Of a stretch of 64,000 nt of DNA, positions 19,119-28,475 are shown piece after piece. The notes beneath the pieces were generated by a model. The model worked only from the letters and a program-made list of their open reading frames with translations, was not told where the DNA came from and did not search any database. The position numbers were made by a program, and so were the translations under genes. Source of the DNA: Nostoc sp. CHAB 5824 (lineage in GTDB: Bacteria; Cyanobacteriota; Cyanobacteriia; Cyanobacteriales; Nostocaceae); contig NZ_JAIVFT010000001.1 of the NCBI RefSeq assembly GCF_020829665.1, positions 434,001 through 498,000 on the forward strand, read 5' to 3'. Position 1 is the first letter of the stretch; the number at the start of each line of letters is the position of its first letter.

Positions 19119-19601
19119 CTATGTTCCGGATGATGATGCAGCTTTTTCTCCTACCGTTACCGCTTCATTCTGCTGAATTTTTGGGAAAAATATCTTAGTA
19201 ATCCATTCAGTCAAGATGTGAGACAATAATCCCAAAGGCCCAGCAAACAAACAAAAAGACAGAGAGTGAATTGTCCAAATACCTGTTTTTTGCCCTTCCC
19301 AATAAATCCAGCGACCGACGAATAAGTCCATCACCAAAAAATGAATCCAACCCGTTGCAGCAGCCGTTTCATCTGTAAAAAACCGTGCAATATCGGCTAG
19401 TTGGGGATTCGATAAAGCTTGGGCATTTTCTGGCGTAATACTATTGATAAACAAATATAAATACGCTCCAGCTAATAGCACAAAGGGCAAATATGATGAC
19501 ATTATCTGCCGTGTCACTTTCCAATTTGGCAATAAAATCATCAATGCCCAAAAAGGCAATACGAAAAGGTTAGCAACGTTAAATAGTTGAGAGATAGCCA
19601 T
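19119..19601 (-). CDS. ABA4-like membrane protein (DUF4281)
   Basis: A 160-residue protein with four predicted membrane helices and the family phrases ANLFVLPFWALMILLPNW, GWIHFLVMDLFVGRWIYW and GPLGLLSHILTEW (each a separate block). These match ABA DEFICIENT 4 homologues, which act in neoxanthin formation in plants; the cyanobacterial function is not settled. It has no His-box desaturase motifs. It lies 127 bases downstream of cobW on the same strand, perhaps co-transcribed. Confidence 0.85.
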   Translation of the reverse strand: MAISQLFNVANLFVLPFWALMILLPNWKVTRQIMSSYLPFVLLAGAYLYLFINSITPENAQALSNPQLADIARFFTDETAAATGWIHFLVMDLFVGRWIYWEGQKTGIWTIHSLSFCLFAGPLGLLSHILTEWITKIFFPKIQQNEAVTVGEKAASSSGT

Positions 19602-19728
19602 AGTTTTGTAAAAGCAAAAGTAAGAGTTTAAGTTAGGAGTTAGAAGTTAATAACTCTAAGTTTTTAACATTCTTTTCTAGTTTTTGAATTCAGTACTTTT
19701 TCATAACTATTAACTCCTAACTCTCAAT

Positions 19729-20769
19729 TCATAAAGCTACTAGCTGCGATTCGATTTCTGAAGATTTCAAATCACGACCGATGAAAACTAAGCGAGTTTG
19801 CCTGACCTCTTCGGGTTTCCAGGGGCGATCGTAAAATTTATCAAATCGGGTTCCCACGCCTTGCATTACTAGGCGCATGGATTTATTTGGCACTGCCACA
19901 AAGCCTTTAATCCGGTAAATTTCTTGGTTTTGTGCTAATTTCTCTAACTGCTGTTGTAACTTTTCTGGATCAAAGGTACGATCTAAAATTAAATTAGTTG
20001 AGGTAATTTCTTCGTCGTGATTGTGGTCTTCTTCTGTATCGTGATGACTGGGACGAGAATCTAAATTGTCTTCGACTGCGGCTTGAAATCCTAATAATAT
20101 AGATGCATCTAATTGAGAATAATCACTCTCGACAATCTTCACCACTCTGGGCAATTCTTGCTTAATCAATTCCTCAACTTTTGCTTTTGTCTCGGCATCT
20201 ACCAAGTCAATTTTATTCAACACCACTAAGTCTGCACAAGCAAGTTGGTCTTCAAACAGTTCTTGTAAAGGTGTTTCGTGTTCTAGATTATCATCTGCTT
20301 GCCGCTGGGCTGCGATCGCTTCTGGATCGCTAGCAAATGTCCCCGCTGCTACCGCCGCACAATCTACCACGGTAATTACAGCATCCACAGTAGCGGCATT
20401 GCGAATTTCCTGCCAGCGGAAAGCCTTCACCAGTGGTTTTGGCAAGGCTAAACCAGAGGTTTCAATCAAAATGCAGTCGATGCTATCTCGCCGCTTGATT
20501 AACTCTTGCATCGTCGGGTAAAACTCTTCCTGCACGGTGCAGCATAAGCAGCCGTTAGTTAATTCAAAGATATTAGTGTCGCCCTCACCATCTTCCGGGC
20601 AAACTTGACAGGATTTCAATAATTCTCCATCAATACCGAGTTCGCCAAATTCGTTGACTAAAACGGCAATGCGGCGTCCTTGGTTGTTTTGTAGCAGGTG
20701 GCGAATTAGGCTGGTTTTTCCACTACCTAAGAAGCCTGTAATCACTGTGACAGGAATTTTCGTAGCCAT
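19729..20769 (-). CDS. CobW/COG0523 family GTP-dependent metal chaperone
   Basis: A 346-residue G3E GTPase. The P-loop is GFLGSGKTS (12-20); the metal-binding CxCC is GCLCCTV (Cys74, Cys76, Cys77); ETSGLA and NKIDLV follow. A His/Asp/Glu-rich linker (SHHDTEEDHNHDEE, about 240-253) precedes the CobW C-terminal domain (IYRIKGF ... RLVFIGRD). Family members deliver Zn or Co to client enzymes. No cobalamin riboswitch or recognisable Zur box is visible upstream, and no cobalamin genes are adjacent, so zinc or cobalt cannot be decided. Confidence 0.9.
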   Translation of the reverse strand: MATKIPVTVITGFLGSGKTSLIRHLLQNNQGRRIAVLVNEFGELGIDGELLKSCQVCPEDGEGDTNIFELTNGCLCCTVQEEFYPTMQELIKRRDSIDCILIETSGLALPKPLVKAFRWQEIRNAATVDAVITVVDCAAVAAGTFASDPEAIAAQRQADDNLEHETPLQELFEDQLACADLVVLNKIDLVDAETKAKVEELIKQELPRVVKIVESDYSQLDASILLGFQAAVEDNLDSRPSHHDTEEDHNHDEEITSTNLILDRTFDPEKLQQQLEKLAQNQEIYRIKGFVAVPNKSMRLVMQGVGTRFDKFYDRPWKPEEVRQTRLVFIGRDLKSSEIESQLVAL

Positions 20770-20953
20770 ATTTTTGCCTGATTTACTCAGTATGGTAAGT
20801 TTTACGAATTACAAACTTAAATACTGAGATTAAGCTTGGTGTGAAGATTGACTTAGTTATTTTAAGCTGAAAGTCTATGTTAAACCTGAAAATCTTGGCG
20901 CTGTTGTCGAGTTTAGGTTTAACTCAGATATTGCACCTGCCCAATCTCCTGCC

Positions 20954-21074
20954 AGAGAATAAATTCTCTGTCTCATAGCTTAAGTCCACTTAAGTGGACT
21001 TAAATCCATGTCATCAACGAGTTTAGTCCTCTTGAGAGGACTTTCGCTATTAGCCATAGGTTAGAAACCTATGG
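20954..21074. repeat. Four-hairpin intergenic repeat element, copy 1
   Basis: Four consecutive hairpins: AGAGAAT/ATTCTCT (20954-20969), AGTCCACT/AGTGGACT (20983-21000), AGTCCTCT/AGAGGACT (21025-21042) and CCATAGGTT/AACCTATGG (21054-21074). The linkers TCTCATAGCTT and TTCGCTATTAG are conserved with copy 2 at 54644-54764, which is in the opposite orientation. Stem sequences differ between the copies while pairing is kept, indicating selection or mobility for structure. Confidence 0.75.
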
Positions 21075-21235
21075 CGGGTTTTGAAACTGGTGTAATATCT
21101 GAGTTTGGTATTTAAGCTATTACGCTTTTAAATTACACAGTCACTTCCTAAGTTCGTTGACCGATGACGGTTAACTGTCAACAGCCAACACGAAAAGATG
21201 TGCTTAAATGCGCGACAGTTTATTAAACATAATTG

Positions 21236-21296
21236 AGGGGCAATCTCCCCATGCTTGCTTTCACCAATATAAAGCAGTCACAAGGCTATTGCCCCT
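21236..21296. other. Stem-loop element, possible small RNA or terminator
   Basis: AGGGGCAAT (21236-21244) pairs perfectly with ATTGCCCCT (21288-21296). Inside the 43-base loop a second stem GCTTT/AAAGC can form. It lies 110 bases past the heme oxygenase stop. The flank on the minus side lacks a clear T-run, so a terminator role is uncertain. Confidence 0.4.
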
Positions 21297-21406
21297 AAAT
21301 ATTTTGAGCGTTGATCGCTCTTTCTCCAGAAACACCTATGAATAATCCTTCATCAGGCTGTCTGGACTTATGACTCCACACACCATACTCCGCAATCTCA
21401 ACAGAG

Positions 21407-22123
21407 TTACTCAGCAGTGACGAGTTCAGTACTACCGCGTGTACGACGTCGTGTAAGGCTGTTGTACAGCATTACACCGATCGCTTTGATCAAATTGCCT
21501 TCTAATTCCTGGAACATGTTCATGTTCGTGCCAAAGGCAGCATTAGCTTCATCAACGATGCGATCGGTTGTAGCATCATCAAGGGGTAATTCATCCAAAG
21601 TTTGACGATATTTCGCTTTGAATGCCTTCTCATCAGGAATCTCTGGAAACTCATAAAAGGCTGTTCCTTGCCCATCAGACAAATTCATCGCCGTTACAGC
21701 AATATTTTTGAGAATTTGTCCCCCGGATAAGTCACCCAAGTAACGAGTATATGAATGAGCGATTAACAGTTCCGGTTCTGTGGCAGATATTTCTCGGATG
21801 CGCTTTACATAAGCTTCACCTGCGGGAGATAGCTTAATTTGCTCTCTCCAGTTAGCACCAAAGTAATAACTCAGGTCTTGCTCTAAGGTATACTTGCGAT
21901 TTAGCTGGGGAAAGTTAATTTTAGAAAGAATTGGGTGCTGGCGATGCTTTTCCATTTCCTCTTCCATCGCTGAGTAGACGAAGTAGAAATTAGCAACTAG
22001 TTTCCGGTAAGAGTTTTTCTCGACTACTCCTCTTAAAAAGCACTTGACAAAACCTACATTTTCTGCCATTGTGTGGGCTTTTTTAGTGCCTACACGTAAT
22101 TTGGTTGCTAAATTGCTGCTCAT
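21407..22123 (-). CDS. ho1: Biliverdin-producing heme oxygenase
   Basis: A 238-residue heme oxygenase using ferredoxin to open heme to biliverdin IX-alpha, iron and CO, the first step toward phycocyanobilin for phycobilisomes and phytochromes. The proximal ligand is His17 in KKAHTMAEN. The distal helix has the GDLSGGQ motif, and SYTRYLGDL precedes it. Length and C-terminus match cyanobacterial HO1. A run of bases without genes precedes it, containing its promoter. Transcribed alone. Confidence 0.95.
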   Translation of the reverse strand: MSSNLATKLRVGTKKAHTMAENVGFVKCFLRGVVEKNSYRKLVANFYFVYSAMEEEMEKHRQHPILSKINFPQLNRKYTLEQDLSYYFGANWREQIKLSPAGEAYVKRIREISATEPELLIAHSYTRYLGDLSGGQILKNIAVTAMNLSDGQGTAFYEFPEIPDEKAFKAKYRQTLDELPLDDATTDRIVDEANAAFGTNMNMFQELEGNLIKAIGVMLYNSLTRRRTRGSTELVTAE

Positions 22124-22694
22124 GCTAAATTTCTCAACTTTAAAAAGTTAACTGCCGGAGTTTAATTCACTAACGGCTAAAAAAGCCATTAAAACGTTAC
22201 CTTAAAACTATTTGATGAGAATTTATATTAAAATTTTTTAAGCTGACACATTTTTGTACCTTTTTACACAGCATAAAGACTAAGAGGATATAATTTTACA
22301 TTCCGGTGTTTTGATTTTTTTGTTGTTATTAGCTGAATTTTGCTTTTATTCTCAGCTTTCCCAAAAAACACTTGTGATTAACACGGAGAATATTTGTTAC
22401 AACTTGTTCTTTGTTAGTAGCATTGCAAAGTGTGAACTAATACAGATAAAAATCAAGATTAAGGTTGAGGGCATAAAAGGAAGAATTAGCTAAAATGTGG
22501 AGGCTTTACTGATAACGTAAAAACCAAATACTGACTTTATGAAAGATTTACAATAGCAGCGGCATAGATTACGTATTATTACGTAATAATAGCTTGATTT
22601 AGAATGAATTTCTAAAGAGAAAAAGCACGTCGAAATTGCTGAATAAAATCTTAAGTGCTATTTTTCAGTGTGATTGTGTGGAGTGTTTAAAAAT
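22124..22694. other. Intergenic region between divergent ho1 and glmM
   Basis: About 570 AT-rich bases carrying two divergent promoters. A 60-codon open frame at 22311-22493 has no ribosome site. ACGTATTATTACGTAATA around 22570-22590 is a small AT-rich palindrome. Nothing further can be supported. Confidence 0.4.
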
Positions 22695-24167
22695 ATGGTT
22701 TCATCTATAACTCGGACACCGGGTATTCCTGGGGGTTCTGCTTCTGAAGTTGATGCATTGGGCAAAGGTATTGAGAGCAGTTTTGCATTGAATTTAATCC
22801 CACTACCAGCAAATCCGTTATTTGGCACAGATGGAATTCGCGGACGAGTCGGAGAATTACTAAGTGCGCCCCTAGCATTGCAAGTTGGTTTTTGGACAGG
22901 TATTGTTTTACGTAACCATGCTACTCAAGTAGGGCCAGTCATTCTCGGACAGGACTCTAGAAACTCCAGCGATATGCTGGCAATGGCTTTAAGTGCAGGC
23001 TTAACAGCAGCAGGATTAGAGGTCTGGTATTTGGGATTATGTCCCACTCCTTGTATTGCCTATCTCACCAGCATCAGTGATGCGATCGGCGGAGTGATGA
23101 TTTCTGCCAGCCACAATCCCCCAGAAGACAATGGGATTAAAGTTTTCAGTGGGAATGGTGGGAAGTTACCACAAATATTGCAGGCAGAAATTGAAGCGGG
23201 ACTGCGTGGCAAAATATCACCTATTGCTAAAGTTAGTAATTACGGACGGCATTACTCACGTTTCGAGTTAATTGGGCATTATGGCTCGGCGTTGAAAAAA
23301 CCCTTGAACGATGCCCTAAATCTTCAGGGAATGAAGATTGTTTTAGACTTGGCGTGGGGAGCAGCAGTCGGGTTAGCACCATCAGTATTTACGGAAATGG
23401 GGGCAGAGGTAATCTGCTTGCATAATGAAGCAGATGGCGATCGCATTAATGTTAACTGCGGTTCCACACACCTAGATATTCTTGCAGCCACAGTACAAGA
23501 ACACAATGCCGACATCGGCTTTGCCTTTGATGGCGATGCCGATCGCGTATTAGCAGTAGACAATACTGGCAGGCAAGTTAACGGCGATTACATTCTCTAC
23601 CTATGGGGACGCCACTTACAACAAAACCAACAATTGCCAGACAACCTGATTGTATCTACAGTCATGGCCAATTTAGGCTTTGAGAAAGCTTGGCAACAAA
23701 TTGGTGGTAAATTGATTCGCACCGCAGTCGGCGACCAATATGTGCAAGCCGAAATGCTGCGGACTGGGGGAATGCTAGGCGGCGAACAATCAGGTCATAT
23801 TCTTTGCCGTCATTATGCCGTGACTGGAGATGGCTTATTAACAGCATTACATATAGCAGCTTTGGTGAAAGAGGCGGGTGTTTCCCTTAGCGAATTAGTA
23901 GATCAAAGCTTCCAAACCTACCCGCAACTGTTGCGGAACGTGCGAGTTGTAGATCGCGATCGCCGTTTGGGATGGCAAGATTGTCAACCAGTGCAACAAG
24001 CGATCGCTCTTGCTGAAGCTGCAATGGGTGATTCTGGCAGAATTTTGGTTCGCGCCTCTGGTACAGAACCAGTAATCAGAGTGATGGTGGAAGCAGCCAA
24101 TGCTGAACTCGCCAACTACTGGACAAATGAATTAGTTTCAAAAGTCCAACAGCATCTGATGGACTAA
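22695..24167 (+). CDS. glmM: Phosphoglucosamine mutase
   Basis: A 490-residue enzyme interconverting glucosamine-6-phosphate and glucosamine-1-phosphate for UDP-GlcNAc and peptidoglycan. Landmarks are [11 protein letters not shown] (about 44-54), the phosphoserine loop [12 protein letters not shown] with catalytic Ser139, the metal loop DGDADR, the sugar-binding GGEQSGH and the phosphate-binding [12 protein letters not shown]. It has the roughly 40-residue N-terminal extension usual in cyanobacteria. The ATG at 22695 is chosen over an upstream TTG seven codons earlier. Confidence 0.95.
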   Translation: MVSSITRTPGIPGGSASEVDALGKGIESSFALNLIPLPANPLFGTDGIRGRVGELLSAPLALQVGFWTGIVLRNHATQVGPVILGQDSRNSSDMLAMALSAGLTAAGLEVWYLGLCPTPCIAYLTSISDAIGGVMISASHNPPEDNGIKVFSGNGGKLPQILQAEIEAGLRGKISPIAKVSNYGRHYSRFELIGHYGSALKKPLNDALNLQGMKIVLDLAWGAAVGLAPSVFTEMGAEVICLHNEADGDRINVNCGSTHLDILAATVQEHNADIGFAFDGDADRVLAVDNTGRQVNGDYILYLWGRHLQQNQQLPDNLIVSTVMANLGFEKAWQQIGGKLIRTAVGDQYVQAEMLRTGGMLGGEQSGHILCRHYAVTGDGLLTALHIAALVKEAGVSLSELVDQSFQTYPQLLRNVRVVDRDRRLGWQDCQPVQQAIALAEAAMGDSGRILVRASGTEPVIRVMVEAANAELANYWTNELVSKVQQHLMD

Positions 24168-24707
24168 ATTAGCTATTATCTCAGCTTTTAAAAAGCGCCA
24201 ATTTTACGTCACAGCTTCTACAAACTAACTAGCCTTGGTTATCTGTAGAAGCTGTGACATTTGTATTTGTATTGTTAGATCATATCCAGCTAATTACTTA
24301 TTAAAAAAACTCACTGTGTTAGCATAATTCAATACCCTCGGGTTAAGGTTTGATCCTCCCTAACTCTCCTTAAAAAGGAAGGAATTAAAAATTAAGCCTA
24401 ATACGCTTGGGTTAAGAAGAATAGTAGGTTGGGTTGTAGTAAGATCCTCGTAGAGGTACGGAGTTAAACCCAACAAAGCCGTGAAAATGTTGGGTTTCGT
24501 TCCTCAAGCCAACCTACACCAGTTTTAGTTTTTAGCCTTAACTGCACCGTATTGAATTAAGCCCCCCAATTTATCCGGGGTTGGGGGGATATTCCGGAGT
24601 AAATATCACTAACACCAAACGTATTGCACCATAACTAGTTCTGGCATCAGCCTTAACGTGTTATTATTTACTTCGAGATTCTTAGCTAATTGTTCTAAGA
24701 TAATATA
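24168..24707. repeat. Intergenic region with hairpin and GTAGGTTGG repeat element
   Basis: Two structured elements lie in this 540-base gap. A perfect 15-bp inverted repeat (24208-24222 with 24244-24258, 21-base loop) lies 40 bases past glmM. A second element at 24424-24517 has ends GTAGGTTGG/CCAACCTAC and an inner AAACCCAACA (24466-24475) / TGTTGGGTTT (24488-24497) stem; this is a well-known cyanobacterial intergenic repeat type. The first may terminate glmM transcription. Confidence 0.65.
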
Positions 24708-25478
24708 ATGCTTGTTTTTGTTATCCCACTCAAAAGCGCAAAAGTTTCCAATTCTTGGGAACGTGTTACACAATTATTTGAAAGATGCGTTAAATCAGTT
24801 TGCAATCAAACCTCACCTAACTTTCGCGTTATTGTTGTTTGTCACGAAAAACCAAAAATAGAATTCACTCATTCTCATATCACATACATTACAGTTGATT
24901 TCTCTCCTCCAAACGAAACTAACCCTGTAGCTAAAGGAGATACAGATAAAGGGCGTAAAATATTAAAAGGATTAGTTTATGCTCGTCAATTTTCTCCTAC
25001 TCACACAATGACAGTTGATGCTGATGATTGTGTCAGCAAAAAGTTAGCCCAATTTATTCAACAAAATCCTGATTCTGATGGGTGGGTTATCAATAAAGGT
25101 TATAAATATCAGGAAGGCAGCAAATATATATATATTAAAAGAAGCAATTTTTATAAAATGTGCGGCAGTTGTAACATTATCCGATATGATTTTAATGATT
25201 TGCCCGAAACCGCAGAATATAATCGTGGCTACGGATACTATAGATATTATATAGACCACGCCAAAGTCAGAGATATTTTAAAGAACAAAGCAAAAGCTAT
25301 TAAATCATTACCATTTCCAGGTGCAGTTTATATTTTGGATACAGGAGAAAATCTTTTTGATAATTCAAAAAGATTAAAATTTAGCATTTTTAATCGCAAA
25401 TTATTAAATCAATCACTTATAGATGAATTCGGATTGTACGAATTACAGCAATCCAGAGAAATTTGTCAACTATCATAA
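24708..25478 (+). CDS. Glycosyltransferase, GT-A fold
   Basis: A 256-residue cytosolic protein with a GT-A-type N-terminus (MLVFVIPLKS, NFRVIVVCHEKP) and a metal-binding DADD motif in TMTVDADDCVS (about residues 105-108). The Tyr-rich middle is unusual. It is the first gene of a six-gene plus-strand polysaccharide cluster, separated by 36 bases from the polymerase gene. I do not recall it as part of the named hps set, so it may be a lineage-specific addition. Donor and acceptor unknown. Confidence 0.75.
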   Translation: MLVFVIPLKSAKVSNSWERVTQLFERCVKSVCNQTSPNFRVIVVCHEKPKIEFTHSHITYITVDFSPPNETNPVAKGDTDKGRKILKGLVYARQFSPTHTMTVDADDCVSKKLAQFIQQNPDSDGWVINKGYKYQEGSKYIYIKRSNFYKMCGSCNIIRYDFNDLPETAEYNRGYGYYRYYIDHAKVRDILKNKAKAIKSLPFPGAVYILDTGENLFDNSKRLKFSIFNRKLLNQSLIDEFGLYELQQSREICQLS

Positions 25479-25514
25479 TATATTTCCCTGAGGCTGATAG
25501 GCTACAGCACCATT

Positions 25515-27170
25515 ATGCCGAAAATAAAGTCAAAATCTCGGTCATCTAAAAACTCGAAAAAGCAGGCTAAAAAGGAAACTTCTACCCTTAGCCTCAAAGA
25601 ACAGTTAGCCCAAAAGCGCAAAGCAGCCCAAGCACGTAAAGAACTTATTAGCTTACTCACCACCGCCACCTTTGGCGGTGTCTTCTTTGGTATTGTGCTT
25701 TTTTTCGTAGCTGGAATTAAAGCAGCAATCCCTGGTGTCTTGGGGATAATCATCATGTCCCTGTCTTACAAATACCCCCGCCAAGCGCTATATGTTTTCA
25801 TCATTTACGTACCTGTTGGGGGTACTATCACCTACTACTTGGGCAATAGTCCCATACTGCAATTAGCTAAAGATGCCTTTTATATTCCAGCGCTAATTGG
25901 ACTTTGGCAGACTTGCCGTAAACAGGGGCTACCCCTAATTATTCCCCAAGGCATTAAAATCCCACTTTATATTGTTTTGGGTTGCAGTCTGCTAACACTG
26001 TTGTTTGTCAATGGTGGACAGCAGTTTAACCCCCCTAGTGTAGGACTATTTGAAAAAGTAGAGAAAGAAATCCCCTTAGGTATGGGAATTCTGGGACTGA
26101 AAGTATTTTTAGGCTATGTCCCCCTGCTTGGTTGTGCTTACTATTTAATTCGTGATAAGCGGGATTTTCTCTTATTATCGCGTCTCCAGATTGTCCTCAC
26201 ACTGATTTGCTGTGTGCTGGGATTCATCCAATACATGTTATTACTAACTGGTGTATGTGAAGGCACTAGAGGCCTTGAAGGAGATGCCTTATTTAGGGCA
26301 ACACTCGAAGCTAGGTGTTATTTTGGTGGAGCGCTAGTATATAGTCCCGATGAAGGGGTTATTCGCCTACCAGGGACATTTGTAGCTCCTTGGCAGTGGG
26401 CATGGTTCTTAATTGCCAGCACCTTTTTTACCTTTGCCACCGGCTTCACCGATCCCTCCCCAATATGGCGGCTGGTTGGTTTAGGTTCTTTAGTAACAGT
26501 CTTTATCAATGCTGTAATTTCTGGACAGAGAATCGCCTTAGCTTTAGTACCAACCTGCTTCGGGATTTTGCTATTGCTCACTGGTCAAATTGGCAACCTC
26601 AAACGATTTATCCCCATAGGGATAGGACTTGCCCTAGTTCTGGGAATTGCAATGGTGACTAACCCTGCTGTCGTGCAAGAGAGAACCGCGAGTTTTACCA
26701 GTCGGTGGGAGGCTTCACCACCTCAAGATTTTATCGTCCAGCAATTTGAAGAAAATTGGAAAAACGTAGACGGGCCTTTGGGAAGTGGCTTAGGTCGAGC
26801 AACTAACTCTGCCCGCGTAATGGGTAAAACTAAGCTAGTGGAAACCTACTACCCCAAAGTACTTTATGAAGTTGGAATTCTTGGAGTGCTAGCTTTTCTG
26901 GGTTTGGTCACTAGTTTAACAATTATTGGCTTTAAGACCTATCGCTCCATAAAGAACCGTAATTTCCGCAGTTACGGAGCAGCTTTGTGGGTGTTTATAT
27001 TGTTTATTAGCTACAACACCTACTACTATCCTTTGGATGTTGATCCAGTTGCTGTCTATTATTGGTTTTTTGCGGGAGTTCTTTTTAAATTGCCAGAACT
27101 GGAAAAGCAAGATATAGAAGATGCCAACCCTCAGCAAAAAAATAAGAAAAAACGTCTAAAAACAATTTAA
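25515..27170 (+). CDS. hpsL: Polysaccharide polymerase-like membrane protein (HpsL)
   Basis: A 551-residue protein with a very basic N-terminal tail (residues 1-42, Lys/Ser/Arg) followed by roughly 10-12 membrane helices and a large loop, in the style of O-antigen ligase/Wzy polymerases. Late loops include GPLGSGLGRATNSARVMG and then VETYYPKVLYEVGILG, which resemble the Wzy/WaaL pattern. I recognise it as HpsL of the hormogonium polysaccharide pathway from the tail plus position at the head of the glycosyltransferase row. That pathway supplies the extracellular polysaccharide needed for gliding. The assignment rests on recall. Confidence 0.75.
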   Translation: MPKIKSKSRSSKNSKKQAKKETSTLSLKEQLAQKRKAAQARKELISLLTTATFGGVFFGIVLFFVAGIKAAIPGVLGIIIMSLSYKYPRQALYVFIIYVPVGGTITYYLGNSPILQLAKDAFYIPALIGLWQTCRKQGLPLIIPQGIKIPLYIVLGCSLLTLLFVNGGQQFNPPSVGLFEKVEKEIPLGMGILGLKVFLGYVPLLGCAYYLIRDKRDFLLLSRLQIVLTLICCVLGFIQYMLLLTGVCEGTRGLEGDALFRATLEARCYFGGALVYSPDEGVIRLPGTFVAPWQWAWFLIASTFFTFATGFTDPSPIWRLVGLGSLVTVFINAVISGQRIALALVPTCFGILLLLTGQIGNLKRFIPIGIGLALVLGIAMVTNPAVVQERTASFTSRWEASPPQDFIVQQFEENWKNVDGPLGSGLGRATNSARVMGKTKLVETYYPKVLYEVGILGVLAFLGLVTSLTIIGFKTYRSIKNRNFRSYGAALWVFILFISYNTYYYPLDVDPVAVYYWFFAGVLFKLPELEKQDIEDANPQQKNKKKRLKTI

Positions 27171-27181
27171 ATCAAAGAAAA

Positions 27182-28339
27182 ATGGCAAAAGTTATCATAG
27201 GAGGTCAAAAACACCTCAGCATTCCAAATCTACCTCGAAATTCTCGGCATACACTCATCCGCCCCAAGCCTTTTCCTGCCGGCAGATATCCTATAGAAAA
27301 AATTTGGTATCCCTTAGGCAGCTTTATGGCGTGGCAGCCTGTATGGGAAAGATACCAAGCTATTCATTCTTTCAACAAAATTTTATATACAAACAAACCT
27401 TGGTTTCTCACCTTTGAGGATCATCGTGTTTTATATAGAAATCCTCAAAATCAAGGTGAAGCTGCAATTTATGAATTGTTAAATAATCGTTTAGCGCTAG
27501 ATAATTGCCAAAAAATTATCGCTATCTCAGATTATGCCAAGTTGAGATTAATTAAGCGAATAGAAGGTTGGAAGATAAAAGAAAAAGTAAGTAAGAAATT
27601 AGATGTTATTCATCCAAATTTTCCAGTCAAGGTTAACCAATCGAAACTTTATCAGCAACAGCAAAATCTCCAGCTTATATTTATAGGAAATCACATTGCT
27701 CGCAAAGGCGGAATTGTTGCTTTAAGACTTGCTAAAAAAGCTGAAAAATTAGGTTTACCTATTACTATACATATAATTTCAGAACTGGGACATGGTTCAG
27801 GAGTCCCGACAGATTTTCCCGATCGCACCAAATATGTAGAGGATTTAAAGTTATTAAATTTAAATAACGTTGTCTTTCATAAAACTATTCCTAATGACAA
27901 AGTTATTGAGTTATTATCGCAAAGCCATTTTCAATTAATGGCGACATTACATGATACTTATGGCTATAGTATCATAGAAGGTTTTTCAGTCGCAACTCCT
28001 GCGATTACAACAAATGTATGTGCCTTGCCAGAGTTTATTCGTCATGGCGAAAATGGTTATATTTTACAATTACCAATTAATGAAATTAGGCATTGGAGTA
28101 ATTGGCTCCACGGAGAGAAAACTAAAACTGATGAATATTGGGAAATTTTAAATAGCACTTATGATTATTTAGCAGAGCAAGCATTGCAAAAAGTTATTCA
28201 ATTTCTTGATAGAAGTGATAAACGAGAGCATTACGAATTTTTAAGTGCAGGAGCCTTAGCTCAAGCGCAAATTGTGCATAACTCCGAAAAGCAAAATGAG
28301 TTCTTTGATAATCTCTATGCAGCAGCGTCAGGAGTATAA
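27182..28339 (+). CDS. hpsM: GT4-like glycosyltransferase (HpsM candidate)
   Basis: A 385-residue protein, 11 bases after hpsL. The C-terminal half has the GT-B nucleotide-sugar domain: LIFIGNHIARKGG, then the SQSHFQLMATLHDTYGYSIIEGF block with the donor-binding Glu, and TTNVCALPEFI. The N-terminal half is less typical (AIHSFNKILYTNKPW). Gene order suggests HpsM of the hormogonium polysaccharide locus, but this is positional inference; the enzyme class is firm. Confidence 0.65.
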   Translation: MAKVIIGGQKHLSIPNLPRNSRHTLIRPKPFPAGRYPIEKIWYPLGSFMAWQPVWERYQAIHSFNKILYTNKPWFLTFEDHRVLYRNPQNQGEAAIYELLNNRLALDNCQKIIAISDYAKLRLIKRIEGWKIKEKVSKKLDVIHPNFPVKVNQSKLYQQQQNLQLIFIGNHIARKGGIVALRLAKKAEKLGLPITIHIISELGHGSGVPTDFPDRTKYVEDLKLLNLNNVVFHKTIPNDKVIELLSQSHFQLMATLHDTYGYSIIEGFSVATPAITTNVCALPEFIRHGENGYILQLPINEIRHWSNWLHGEKTKTDEYWEILNSTYDYLAEQALQKVIQFLDRSDKREHYEFLSAGALAQAQIVHNSEKQNEFFDNLYAAASGV

Positions 28340-28475
28340 AGAATTAAAAGTAATCTTAACCAGTCTTTCGGCTTTTGACTAAATCTAAATTAAGGCAATA
28401 AGAGCTTACTGAAGTTAATGAAAATTAATTTTTACAAGGCTATTATTAAAGAAGTAAAATTGCTTAATAAAAATT

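Larger units (their letters stand above)
20770..21406. other. Long intergenic region between cobW and heme oxygenase genes
   Basis: About 640 bases on a minus/minus junction, containing a multi-hairpin repeat (20954-21074) and a second stem-loop (21236-21296). No coding frame is convincing. The cobW promoter should lie in 20770-20870, where an 8-bp inverted repeat CTCAGTAT (20786-20793) / ATACTGAG (20821-20828) is seen. Confidence 0.5.

Noticed and set aside
20770-20880. Cobalamin riboswitch or Zur box upstream of cobW
   Set aside because: No B12-box or conserved junctions are seen, and no AT-rich Zur palindrome of the known form.
22311-22493. 60-codon open frame upstream of glmM
   Set aside because: It has no ribosome site, an AT-driven composition and no recognisable domain.
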